Below are positions 35,800 through 47,799 of a DNA stretch of 64,000 nucleotides, one piece after another; the first letter of the stretch is position 1; each line of letters begins with the position of its first letter. The DNA is from Lepraria neglecta (taxonomy: Eukaryota; Ascomycota; Lecanoromycetes; Lecanorales; Stereocaulaceae). The stretch is from contig CM065647.1 in assembly GCA_033220425.1 (NCBI GenBank), forward strand, positions 5,828,001 to 5,892,000, written 5' to 3'. The notes beneath the pieces are model-generated. The model was given only the letters and a program-made list of their open reading frames with translations. It was not told where the DNA came from and did no database searches. The position numbers and the translations under genes are program-made.

Positions 35800-38750
35800 T
35801 TCTGAAAACCTTCGCCTTCTTCCCCTAAGAACCTCGCCCGTCCAGCCACCTATAACCAGCTATATTATCGTGGATCATACTCCTTAATACCTTATACCAC
35901 CTTGTTACTAGTAAAGACCTATATATATATTAGATAGATAATAGAGATCTTCTAATAATAGCTAAGATAAAGGGAGAACGACTGGTAGCTACTAGAAAAG
36001 CCTAGGAGACTAAAGCGAATAAGCGAAAGGTACGATTCGAACCGAGTAACTTATTCTATATATTAATATATTAGTAGATTAAGGCCATTAAAGAAAAGTA
36101 GCTAGAACCTAAGAGAAGTACCGAAGGGGATAACGGAGTAGTAGAGCCTAGGAAACGTCGAAGATATAATAGTAACCTTAGTAAGGATATCTCTAAAAAA
36201 ATATGTAAAGAAGAGGTCTCTTTAAAGATAACCAGCGTCGAGGATATCGAAATATCTTCTAATAACCCTATAACCAGCCCTGCGAAGAGACTAGTGCCTA
36301 CTATTATTATAGGGGTATAACTTCCCTATACTCCTATATTCGGTCCGTTAGATAACTCTATATTTAGGAGATAGAAAAGATAGGCTTCTCCGTTATAAGT
36401 ACGATTAGTATGTAATAATAGATATAACCTATTGACCGTATAGCGTAAATAGACGCGGCCGTTAACGTCTAGAATCAATACCGTATTATAAAGCGATACG
36501 AGTATTACCCAAAAGAAGACCGTAAGTTACCCATCGACGTTACGCGTATATTTAATATACTAATATAGAAAGAAGGAAATAATATAGAACTATATAATAA
36601 AACGAGGTCCTCAAGGGAATATAGACACTAGGAACTACCTACGTAGCTCGGTAAACGATAAATTAGAGACGCGTATTTATTAAATATAGCTGAAATAGCC
36701 GATAGTGCAGGAACAACAAAACCGAACATCTTCATATATAGAGTAGAATGGCCAGCGTACCGGACGACCTACCTAGACACCCCAATAGATAATAACTAAT
36801 AAGTTCAAATCTGCTAGTAAGAAATATCGAAAATCGAGAGAGAATCTAATCAGTAGACGGAAGGATGAATCAATAGTATATTTACCTTAGTATATAGGTC
36901 TTATAATAACTAATTATTATAGTCGGTACAATATAAGTAGCGACAGCTAACCCGTACCGCACTACCTATATAGTATAAGCGGCCGAATTCTAGTACCGCG
37001 ACCACGGGACGATTATCTAATCCTAATAATCGGGTTCCATCATCTAAAAAGACAAGGCCTAGACTATTATCGACTTCGTTACCTATACCTATATATATAT
37101 CGGATATTAAATCTAAAGACGACTATAAGGAGGTAACCGCGGAGGAGGCGGCGGGACCTATCGCTTAGGGTAGTTCTAGGCGTCGCCAAGCGCAAAGATA
37201 CTAATCCTTATAGGAATATCAACATATTTTCTATATAACGAAGCCTATATTCCTCTCTAAGATTATAGGCGGCAACGATACCGATAGCCTATTACTATAG
37301 CCAGAATATAACCCCGTAGCTCTAAGTAACCTTATAATAAGAATATAGAGAGAATAGAAGGCTAAGCTCTAAAGAACGAAGGGGCCTTAAGTTATCGGCG
37401 ATCTAGATACCTTAGGTAATATACTAACTCCTAAAGAAGCTCGCAAGGTTATTACTCCTAAACCCCTACCTATTTATATAACGCCGCGTAATAGCTAATA
37501 TCTTTGTAGCTTATAGATAGCCTAAGCGAATTCAGAAGTTTTATAATAAGGAAAATAAGATTAACCGTTAAAATGGTAGTAGAATAGCTATACCTAATAG
37601 TTAAGGACCGGAAGAATAATATATCGAACCTACTATTTAATATATAATTTACTTTTACGGATCTAGAGAAAGGTATAAGTATTCTTCTTTCCTAAACGAG
37701 AACGAAATATATAGCTAACAGGTCTAAGATAAGGGTCGTTTTCTGGCACTAATAATTGTGATAAGTCTATATCGCGTTTTTTTTCTAATAGAATAAACGC
37801 TATTAGACTTAGGTATAAGAGTATAGATCTATAGAAACCTTTACCTGCTAGTACTATTATTTTCGTTATAATAGCGCTTTATTATATTTTCGTTATAATA
37901 GCGCTTTATTATATATTCGAAGAATACGAATATAGCTCCCGTAGGATCAAGAGATAGGATAGTATATTAGTTAGTAGTAAGTCAACCTAATACTCGAAGA
38001 ATAACCTATATACTAATAATACCTTAAGCTATATTCGAATATATAATAGAGGTATAGTATAATATAGGTGAAATCAAAACGCGGATAGTTACGGGACTAC
38101 TTTATTATCGAATAATAGACTACTACTATATAAACAGATATAGTAAGAACCGTCGACTACTAGTTACTAATATATTCAAGGATTCCCTAGAAGATCTGAA
38201 AAATTAACCGGACCTTTAGAGCGTTCTAGGGGAGATAGGAATAAATAATACTAGTATAATAGGCTAAGAAGAAGAGTATAGAAATGATAAAGAATATACG
38301 GTATATATAAGAAGCGATTATAGGTATATATTATCGGCTAATACTGAAATTAAGGCTAAAGAACTATCTCCTAAGGAGGGTCTTAACGAGACTAATTTAG
38401 AGTTTAGAAACCAGGATAGTTTTTTCGCTTCCCTTACCTTCAGTAATAATTCAGCGGAGATAATAGATATCCAGGTATTTTTAATATAGGACTTCGAGTA
38501 TATACAGAAGGAGGCCGGCCTACAAGTAGATAAGAGTCTTTAGGAAGAGGATCGTATTATAGATATCGAAGAGTAGAGTAGGTCGGTAGAGAGGTAGATT
38601 ATAGAGGATAAAATAGTATATCTAAATATTATTCTAATAGGAGAAGAACCTAAGGACTAGGCTGCTAAGGATACTGTAGAGGGGATAGAGAATGGATCGA
38701 TAGAGTATAAAGCTTAGGCGGGAGGAAGCCTGACGGAATTAAGCTATTAG
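35800..38750 (+). pseudogene. Unidentified long cargo frame (degenerate)
   Basis: Plus-strand protein-like sequence with RIP stops and frame shifts. The clearest stretch is about 36440-37540, including KRYEYYPKEDRKLPIDVTR, YRVEWPAYRTTYLDTP and KPIFLSKIIGGNDTDSLL. A second acidic stretch lies at 38300-38740 (RNQDSFFASLTFSNNSAEI). I do not recognise the family. Codon-scale evidence is indirect: stops are nearly all TAG or TAA at sites where CAG, CAA or TGG is plausible. It could be two genes. 35251-35800 is spacer. Confidence 0.45.
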
Positions 38751-39196
38751 TAATCGAATATATAGCTATTGAATATATAATATCAAAATGATTATCGCAT
38801 TATCTTTTAAAATCGTCTAGCTTAGATAATACTACCTACAGGTTAATTCTGGATAAGATATCTAACTCGAACATACCCACTACAGCGGAGGATGTATCCG
38901 AACTATCCGACTCAGATGACTTCTTATCTACTAATATTATCGATGTACTACCTAAGTGTACATGTTTCGCATTCTGGAATAAATACGTAATGGTAGCGTT
39001 GGTCCACGAAAGCAACTTTTGATGCTGATATTGTAGGCGCCCAGCGCAGTAATTTAAGGTTACAGATACTGCTGTCGGCAACCTCGAGTTGCTGATTTGG
39101 CTGATTTCTCGGTCCGTAATCGACATGGGATGTAGACCCTGATCGCCATGCGGCCTGCTGATAGCGCAAAACTAGCTGTGACGCTAATGACATAAT

Positions 39197-39215
39197 CTTT
39201 TGGGAAAGCGCGATG
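39197..39215 (-). repeat. Right TIR of the large transposon
   Basis: The reverse complement of CATCGCGCTTTCCCAAAAG, followed by AC and the resumed G repeat. The inner 350 bp (38840-39196) are less AT-rich than the body; short minus-strand frames there have no recognisable content. Confidence 0.88.
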
Positions 39216-39755
39216 ACTCCGCAGGCAAAAACATATTTTTTAAGCTTTCCTTAGCCAAATCTTACCCAAATTTCAAAATCCGAACGGCCTTGGAAAGCGC
39301 ATGCTTGGTTCCAAAACTTATGAGATTATCTCGATATTATATGACGTATGTGGCGCGAGGCATTACTGCGAAGAAGTTGCGGTACGCATTCAACTTTTGA
39401 TGTTCCGTCCGGGGGCGCCAAGCTCAATGCTTGGCATTTGCCACCGAGCTTGCGCTGCCTGCAAAACATGGCGAAAACGCTTCTTTTGCTCATAACTATT
39501 GCGTAAATAGGCCGATTCTAAAAATTCTTGATGCGCAAGCAAGCTAATGATGAACTCCAAAACTTATGAAATTATCTCGATATCATATGGCGTATGTGGC
39601 GCGGGGCATTACTGCGAAGAAGTGCGTAGCGGATTCAACTTTTAGTAGTTGAAGGCGCTAGCTAAGAGAGGAAATACAGCTCTAAAGGGATGTTCTAATT
39701 GGCTACAAGTGCGGAATTGCTCCGAATGTCGCGATTATCTATTATTAGAAGAAAT
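39216..39755 (-). repeat. Repeat G, minus orientation, proximal part (split copy)
   Basis: Resumes directly after the right TIR with ACTCCGCAGGCAAAAAC and ends near CTATTATTAGAAGAAATA. It has two internal monomers (CGAAGAAGTTGC-type boxes near 39368 and 39617), against three in the copy at 58554-59513. 39756-39955 is AT-rich and shows nothing I recognise. Confidence 0.8.
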
Positions 39756-39955
39756 ATTAATATAGTATCTTAGATATACTTCTATTATTTAATTTATACG
39801 CTCTATTTATCTATCTATCTATAGGTAGTATACTATTAATATTCTTAGTTTTATTCTAATTACTCTAATTAGCGTTTTCTAATAGTTCGATTTAAAGAGC
39901 TTATCTCGATCTAACGTTATCAAATTTAGTATACTATAGTCTCTAATTAGTCTAT

Positions 39956-40545
39956 CCAATCTTTCTTCTAATAATAGATTATAAGGAAATTTAGAGCAAT
40001 TCTACACTTATAGCCAATTAAAGTACTCCTATATTTAGTAGTCGATTCCCTCTTTTAGCTAGCGCTACCAAGTAAGAATATTAAAATTGAAAAACGTATT
40101 ATAACTTCTTCGTAGTACTTCCCCGCGCTATATATATTATATAATATCAAGATAATTTCATAAGTTTTAGAGTTAATTATTAGCTTACTTGCGTATCAAG
40201 AATTTTTAGAATCAGCTTATTTACGTAATAGTTATAAGTAAAAGAAGTATTTTCGCTATATTTTGTAGGTAGCGCGAGCTAGGTAGTAAATACTAAGTAT
40301 TAAGCTTGGCGCCCCTAGACCCTGGAATATTAAAAGTTGAATACGTACGGTAACTTCTTCGCAGTAATATCCCGCGATATATACGTTATATAATATTAAG
40401 ATAATCTTATAAGTTTTAGAACTAAGTATATACTTTCTAATACCGTTAAAATTTTCAAGATTAGTCTATTTATATAAAAGTTATAAGTAAAAGAAGCGTT
40501 TTCGCGATATTTTGCGCTAAGCTTACTACTAATTATTAGCGCTAT
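39956..40545 (+). repeat. Repeat G, plus orientation, RIP-mutated copy
   Basis: Starts CTTTCTTCTAATAATAGATTA like the left end of the other G copies. It has two monomers (ACTTCTTCGTAG near 40107, ACTTCTTCGCAG near 40350) and ends near GATATTTTGCG. It is more AT-rich than the copies at 20113 and 58554, so it has been through more RIP cycles. Confidence 0.75.
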
Positions 40546-40599
40546 TTCAATTCTACTTCCTAAAAATAAAACTATCGATCTATATATATATAAAACCGC

Positions 40600-43500
40600 G
40601 TTAAATATATCTATACTAGCTCGAAACGTTCTTAGCCTCGATAGTAGCTATACTAGGAATAGCTATATTACTCGCTATTCGCGGGGGGGCCAGCTAATCC
40701 GTATATACCAAGATTCTCTTTCCTCTACTCCTAATATATCTACTAACTATCGAAAACGCTAGAACTCTTCTATAGCCCTCTAGAACCTTCCTTATATAGA
40801 TATTAACTATAGAATATAAGGTTAGGGTAGAGGGAAACGCGCTAGGACCGCTTAGAGCGCTAGGAACCTTAATATTACTACTATAAGTTAGTAGGTAGAA
40901 ATATAGAATATATAGAGAAGGTAGATCATTCGACCGTAGTAGTAGAATGCCTATCTACGGCCTCGCCCTGCCTAATTAGGTATCTAATATATTATCTAAG
41001 TAGTCGTACCGCCCTATAATCTAGAGGATTTAAGCCTACCTAAATACCAAGATTCTTCTTCTAAGGAGGAAGTACTACTACTAGAACCGCGATATTACCT
41101 ACGTACGCGTCGACTATATACCTAGTAGGCGCGGGAGAATAGTAAGGAACGTATACTACGTTAGCGGCGTCGCCGTTGACTATATTAGTACTATAATATC
41201 GTAGATAAGGATAGTAGAACTTTACCTAGTACGTATCTAATTACTCAGCTACCGCAAGTATATATCGATCTTCTAGAATACGTTATACTACCGTGGTTCT
41301 TTAATCTAACTAATAAATATCCTTATTACTATACCTTCTCTTTCGAGGGTAAGCGTCTTTCTACTAAATAGTAGTAGTACTATTAGAATAGTATAATCGA
41401 TATCTAGGTACCTAACTTACCTGACTTCGAATTCCTTAAATAACTACCTAAAGGTAACCCTAAGTATCGAGTTCTCGCGCTGAATAAGCTATTTTATAAG
41501 GTAGAATATATATTAGATAGTTAGGACCGTATCCCGGACCCTTATTAGCTAGGCCATTCTAAGATAAAACGGACTATCTATAGTACTATATTTATTAAGA
41601 GGGTCTTAAACTATAATAATCTATTTTCTTTTACTAGTAAGGGCGTAGATAAGATAGATTACCGGGTTAGACGGACTATATATAAGATCTAAGAGGGGAT
41701 ATATTATACTATTAGTCTACTTTTGCCTAAGGAAGGCATTACTAAGAGATACGTCTAATACTACTTTATTAATACCAGCCAGGATTAAGTAGATATCTAT
41801 ATAATATATACTAGGTAGGTCGAAAGATCTATTAATATAGATATAGTACTTCTTCTTTAGCGACTTCTTCGAGATATTAACCCCTATATATAGAGCTTTA
41901 AGACTTATTAGGAATACTTATTAGATAATAAAGTAAGATAACCTCTATAGACTATAAACGTCCGTATTATATAATACGACCCTAGGTATACTAATCGCGG
42001 TATATATAACCGCCCTATATCTAGTAAGGTAGCCTATATTATAATTACTCCTCCTGAGGGCGCGAAGGGATATATTATATAAGATATTCGTATTAAAGTT
42101 AAGGGTAGAGGCCTTATAAGGGTACCTGAATAGTACTTATCCTATATAGCCCTATAGTATATCCTACCTTTCCCTTATAGGGAATAGAGCTAGTATTATA
42201 GTCTACCGCTACGGGGATATAATAGGCTCCTAGAAGGATATCTCTTTACTACCCGCAGGTTAAATATAAGGCAGGGAACTATTTAGTACTACGGTATATA
42301 TTAGGACCCTAACCGGCCTAAGTATAGCGATAATAATAAAGAGCTAGAAAAAGATAGAGCTACTCTAAAAGGTCGTAGAGGGTCTATACGGGTTACGAGG
42401 AGTTAGATCTATCGCTATTAGCTATAGGTAAGCCTATTTTATAGCTTTTAAACGTCTATCCTTATAATAGTAAAATTATATTTTCTACTACTTTATATCT
42501 TTATATAGGATATTAGGATCTTCTATTATTTTTCTTCTAAGAAGCGCCGCTCCCCTTCTATACTATATTAGTAATACCTTTATAAGCGCTAGATCTATAG
42601 CGCTTTATATTAGTAGCTATAGACGTCGCTATCGATAGTTATAGAAGATATATATCAGCCGGAGCTAGATATAGAGAAGAATTTCGTTCTAAATATAATT
42701 TATATAGAACTATTAATATATTACTAAGAATAGTACGAAAATAATCGATAACTACTAAATTTATATTATCTTTTTTATATTTTTAAGTTTTTAAAATAAA
42801 ATTTCCCTATAGGGTAGACCTTATAAAATTTAACTTTTTAATAAATCCTTCTACTAACCCTATAATAGTGCTATAACGGTATATTCTCTCGATTACTCTA
42901 TTTCGAATATCTTCTTAGTTACTTTATTACTAATATTTATACTACTATTAAATAGAATAACCTAAATTAGTATATTAAGTATTAGTATAAAATTCGGGTA
43001 CTTAGCTATAAAGGCTTAATTAATTAACTATATAAGGATCTAGATCTAGGGCTCGGCGATCTCGGCAGTAAGGTTACTATTCTACTATCTAGTATAGCCG
43101 GTAGCCCTAGAGCTATAAAGGTAGATATAGAGGACGCTTTAATAGTAGTACGATATCGAGGTAATCCTACCTTCTTTATAACTTTTATATATAACCCGAA
43201 CTAGGCTAATATCTACTATTTAATTCGACCCGATTTATTAATAATAGAGGTTTATAATATATAGATATAGGTTTTTAATATAAAGCTTAGAGAGCTTCTT
43301 AAGGATCTTTTCGAGAGATATATCTTAGGTATCTATATTAGTTATTACTATATAGTTAAATTTTAAAAGCGAGGTCTACAATATACCTATATCCTTCTTA
43401 TTATTCGTAAGGAGGATAAAATTAGATATATCTCCTAGATCGATAATACTATATAGGCTATTATTCCTAATAAGACGAAGGACCTAGTACTCTATAAGTT

Positions 43501-45748
43501 AGTAACTACTTATATAATCTATCGCTATTACTTAGCCTCTAATATCTACTAGGATAAAGAGAAGAACTACTGCTCTAAGTTATTCCCTAAGGATATTTAT
43601 AATAAGTTATTATTTAATCCTAAGGGAGTATACCTATATTATCGACGCTCGTATATAGAGCCTACTCCGGAGGGCTATACTAACTAATAGATTATTCCCT
43701 ATAACCCCTGGCTTCTAAAGAAGTACCGTACCTATCTAAATATTAAGATCTGCGCCTCTATTAAGTCTATATTTTACTTATTTAAATATATCTATAAGGG
43801 CCTAGACTAGGTAAATATTTCGGTTACTCGATTAATAATAGTACCTTAGGGGAACTCTATACTACCGGGGCAGTAACAGCTAGAGCCTCTATTGGTTAAT
43901 AAGGTTACTAAATTCTATAAAAGTTACTGGATAGGAAGCTCCGAGGCTTGCTAGAAGATCTTCGGGTTTAGTATAGAAGGGATTAAGCTTTATAGTAAAC
44001 GGCTATAGATTTATTTACCTAAGGAGTAGTAGATTAGCGTCGATCTAGATAGGGAGACTATCGAGACTATTCTTAATAAGGACTTATTATATAAGATATA
44101 GTTAACGGAGTTCTTTAAGATAAATTATCTTACTAAGGAAGCCTTAGAGAATAATTAGCCTCTACCGTTTAGAAGAAAAAATAGGTAACTATAACTTCTA
44201 GATATAAACCCCCTTAACTACCTATATAATAAATTTCCTATATATTTTATATAGGATAAGAGGAAACGGATATAGTTTATTCGCGAGAAGGGGGAGGTAA
44301 TTAGACGTATATATATAATCAGTCCTAAGTAGGGTCATTTATACTATTACCGACTCCTTCTTATCTACTATTAGAGGGTAATATTATTTAATAATCTACG
44401 GACTATTAACGGCGAGCTTCTAATATATAAAGTAGCCTATATTTAACTTAGATTAGTAGAGAATAATAAGTACTATATTAAGGTACTAGAGGAAGTAAAG
44501 ACTCTTTGCTTACTAGTAGTACTACGAGGTCTTTTTATAACTATTCTATTAGAACTATACCCGGAGGACCCTTTAGCGCTTTGGGAGAGATTTAAAGTAA
44601 TATATATATCTATTTTTATTACTATAATCGTTGTTTTTCTATCCGAGTTAGACTATATTTAACCGAGTTAAACTATATTCTCCGTTCGAGTCGGACTATA
44701 TATTCTAACTATTAAAATAGTATATTAGACGACTATACTCGTATATTAAATAAGTATTTCGCCTACTATATAGATATCCTCTAGGACTATAAGGACGAAC
44801 GCGTATAAGACCTAGTATTTTAAGCTGAGCAATATACTCTATATTTAATTTCTAGCTAGTTAGACTACTAGTCTACCGCCGAAAGTAGCCTTAGCCTCGA
44901 GCTATTTAACCTTCCGCTAGTCGTTATTCTATTTAATCTTCTATATAAATCGCGGATTTAGAACTATCTACTACGCGAATAAATATCTTATAATATTATA
45001 CTAGAAGATATAGAAGTTGAACAGCAGAAGTTTAATACTAACTAACGCCTAGTAGCCGAAAAGACTATAGCGGCGGTAGATAAGAATAAGAATAATAAAT
45101 TTAGTACGGGTATACTATTCTTTTTAAACGACGCTGGAGGTACTAGGAAGACTATAGTCTAGAATACTATTCTAAAGAAGCTCCGTTCTTAGAAGCGTAT
45201 TACTTTAGTAGTAGCCTCTTTAGGTATTACTACGACCCTATTAGATAGTAGATATACTACCTATTCGCGATTTAAGATCCTATTAGATACTAAGAGTATA
45301 TCTAGTTGCGGTATTTAGAAAGGGACTAATCTCGTAGAGTTAATTAAGCGGGCTTATATTATCTTCTAGAACGAAGTATCTATATAGAGTCATTTCGCCG
45401 TTAAATATATTAGCTATTCTTTGTAGGATCTTTATAGTAATAACGGTACTTACTTTAGTAGTAAGGTTATTTACTTTTACAGCGATTTCCGTTAGACCTT
45501 ACTAGTAGTCCTAGAGGGGACTATAGGCGTTATTATTAATACCTATATCTAGAAGGCGGCGTTCTAGGACGAGGTGACTATTCTTTGCCTTACTACTAAT
45601 ATATATCTAAGTAATAGAAGTCTTATCGAAGAAGGTAGACGGCGAATAGTAGAATTTACCGAAGTACTCCTATATATTAGTAATAGTAAAGGTAATATAG
45701 TTAATCTAGTTACTAAGGATAAGAAGACTCCCTAGAAATATAGATACC
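40600..45748 (+). mobile_element. Helitron, 3' end displaced by element C2
   Basis: The long degenerate frame encodes a Helitron replication initiator followed by a PIF1-like helicase. The helicase is cut at 45748, where the LTR of C2 starts; the 3' part and the terminal hairpin would lie beyond the right window edge. The 5' terminus is not obvious. RIP is heavy. Confidence 0.85.
40620..45748 (+). pseudogene. Helitron Rep-helicase (degenerate, C-terminus absent)
   Basis: The N-terminal region has IQYILPFPY-like sequence at about 42140-42180, the block ahead of the Rep domain. The Helitron-like N domain starts near 43045 with ILLSSIAGSPRAIKVDIEDA and continues with FITFIYNPNQANIYYLI near 43180. 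FQKRGLQYTYILLII near 43360-43410 is the HUH-type region with His as Tyr. ICASIKSIFYLFKYIYKGL near 43750-43805 has the Tyr-x3-Lys-Tyr catalytic pattern. The helicase has Walker A NDAGGTRKT at 45128-45153 (GGTGKT with Gly to Arg) and RITLVVASLGI after it. A stretch at about 44600-44740 breaks the frame and may be an intron. Rep nicks and rejoins DNA in rolling-circle transposition; the helicase unwinds it. Confidence 0.85.
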
Positions 45749-45838
45749 TGTTACGAACACGTTGCGTGCTATATATCGTATATAGATTGATTCTCAATAG
45801 GAATAGAGGTATAACCAACAAGAGGTGAAGTAGGCTTC
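45749..45838 (-). repeat. C2 3' LTR, left piece (90 bp)
   Basis: Plus strand starts TGTTACGAACACG, the reverse complement of an LTR end in CA, and matches 4041-4130. It stops at the left border of element B, and the LTR resumes at 58393. Confidence 0.8.
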
Positions 45839-46072
45839 TATTGCGGGCGCGTATATATGGTAGCTACTGTCGCATCGCAAGCCTCAATCGTTGTATGCAT
45901 AGCAGGCCTCAATAGTACTTCTTAGTACGACTACGTACGTCTCAGCCCGCGTAGTAGCTTAGTACTAGAAGTAATACTAAATATCGTGTATATATACTCC
46001 TTCTTCTCCTTTAGCTTAGTTATCTCAGTTAATTAATATCTATATAATTCGCTCTATACTGGCCACCTGATA
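45839..46072 (+). repeat. 5' LTR of B (234 bp)
   Basis: TATTGCGGGCGCGTATATAT to GGCCACCTGATA. The 3' copy ends GGCCACCTAACA, so the original end was CA. Confidence 0.9.
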
Positions 46073-46329
46073 CTATAACTAAGCTCTAAATCACTTATAA
46101 GCTTGTACTAGTTATAACTGCGAGTCGAAATAAAGTAACTACGGCGGTATAGAACCCTGAGCAACCTAAGGATTCCTCTATACTAAAATACCTAACCTAT
46201 AATACCCCCCCCCTCGGCGTTCTAATTCGACTACCTATAAGATATATAGTAAGCCCTCGCCCGTAAATCGCGCTCTAAGTAAGTTTCTGGTACGGTTCAG
46301 CTATATATTATATAGTAAGAGTAGGTAGT

Positions 46330-47740
46330 AATCTGTGTAAGAGAAGAAGAAGAAACGTTAGGATAGTAAATCTATATATTCCCGAGTTAATAGAGGACTA
46401 GCTAAAATATAAGGAGATTATTGATAAGGTATTAAAGATACGGCGTACTTCGGTACTACCGGTAGATATACTAGGTAGAGCTAAAGAGGCAAAGACTGCT
46501 TAGGAAGTAGTTAGTATAGCTTAGTTATAGTACTAGGCTTAATACTCCCCTCTCGAGTTTTTTGAGATACTAAATAAGCTAAGATATAAGCGGGATACGG
46601 CCCTATATTACTTAGATAAGTAGGATATAATAATCGAGCAAGGATAGAAGGTAGTAAAGATAGGCTATAACGCTTAACGTTAGAGAAAGGAGGCTAAGGT
46701 AAAGCTCGCCGCTTAAGAGGAGGAGATAATAATACTCTAAGACCGGGTATATATACTAGAAGGGAATATTAGCTAATTAAATAACGCCCTATATACCGAG
46801 AGGAGCCGTAAGGTTACTCCTACCCCCTTAATACTACAGGCTAGTAAGAGGAGCGTATATTACCCTAATCTACCGATCTTAACCGATAGAAAAGACCCCG
46901 AGTTCGAGGGTTAGATATAAGATATATAAGATAAGCTAGATATGAATACGGACTATTTCTATAGCGACCTCGAGTAAGCAAAATACGTGATTAGACGAAC
47001 TAGAGGTAAAGCGAAAGGTACGGTTATATCTTACCGTGTAGGCGATCCAGACTACTTCCAGAATATATAATCTATTATTACCCTCCTTACTGGCCTATTC
47101 AGTAATCCTAATAAAGAAAACCGTTATCGACGAGAATATACCCGCTTATACTAAGGCAATACCCCCTTTAATAAATTCTATATAGAGTTTCGTAAACTTA
47201 CTAGCTACCTAGGTTACTAAGATAAAACTATAATAGACGGATTAAAGGATAAGGTCAACCCCCGTCTAAAGGAAGCCCTTGCTACTATACCTACTAATTT
47301 TACCTCTATAGAACCCTTAAGGATATATCTATAGAAGGTAGATAACTTATAAGCTGTACTTATTATAGACCGCGAACGGGCGAGCAAAGCCTATACTGCG
47401 AGAGTTACCCGTCAGCTAACTCCCGGTCTCTTATAGCCTATAGCCCGAGCTCCTATCGGAGGAAAAGACTCCTATCCCTATACCCCGCACAGTAAAAACA
47501 AACCTATATCCCCCTATACGCAATCCGTCCCTATACCCCGCACGCCCTTTATACCTTACGGCTCGTACTATAACTATAGAGAAGACGGATACTTTATATC
47601 CGACTACCCTAAACCCCGTATTATAAAGCCTTATAAAGCAGGTCTAAATAAGATAGATACCGTAGAAGGGGAATACGAGGATAGTCTAGATAATAATAAG
47701 GTAGAAAACGAGTAGCCCTTAATAAAGACGCGTTAAGCGG
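46330..47740 (+). pseudogene. gag of B (degenerate)
   Basis: A Glu/Lys/Gln-rich coiled-coil-like N-terminal half (about 46540-46790) is followed by a capsid-like segment near 47150-47290 (FNKFYIEFRKLTSYLGY, GLKDKVNPRLKEALAT). A zinc knuckle at about 47570-47612 reads Y-Y-N-Y-R-E-D-G-Y-F-I-S-D-Y-P, with all Cys and the His turned to Tyr. Homologous to the D1 gag at 5100-6385. Confidence 0.72.
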
Positions 47741-47799
47741 CGGATTATTAATTTCTTCTTCAAGCTTTAATCGAGATCTATTTATAAGGTCTCCACTTA

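Larger units (their letters stand above)
21377..39215. mobile_element. Large Plavaka-like DNA transposon (17.8 kb) with SNF2-type cargo
   Basis: Perfect 19-bp terminal inverted repeats CATCGCGCTTTCCCAAAAG lie at 21377-21395 and 39197-39215. AC flanks both ends (21375-21376, 39216-39217), and the same target without insertion is present at 58760-58775, so the borders are exact. A minus-strand transposase of the Plavaka type, which belongs to the CACTA/CMC superfamily, occupies the left quarter. Two related SNF2-family ATPase pseudogenes and an unidentified frame follow on the plus strand, and a MITE has inserted between them. A 2-3 bp duplication fits the CACTA superfamily. Everything except the outer few hundred bases is strongly RIP-mutated. 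Confidence 0.85.

Noticed and set aside
38836-39193. Two overlapping minus-strand frames (96 and 81 codons)
   Set aside because: They lie in the subterminal region of the large transposon beside the TIR, overlap each other in different frames and have no recognisable motif.
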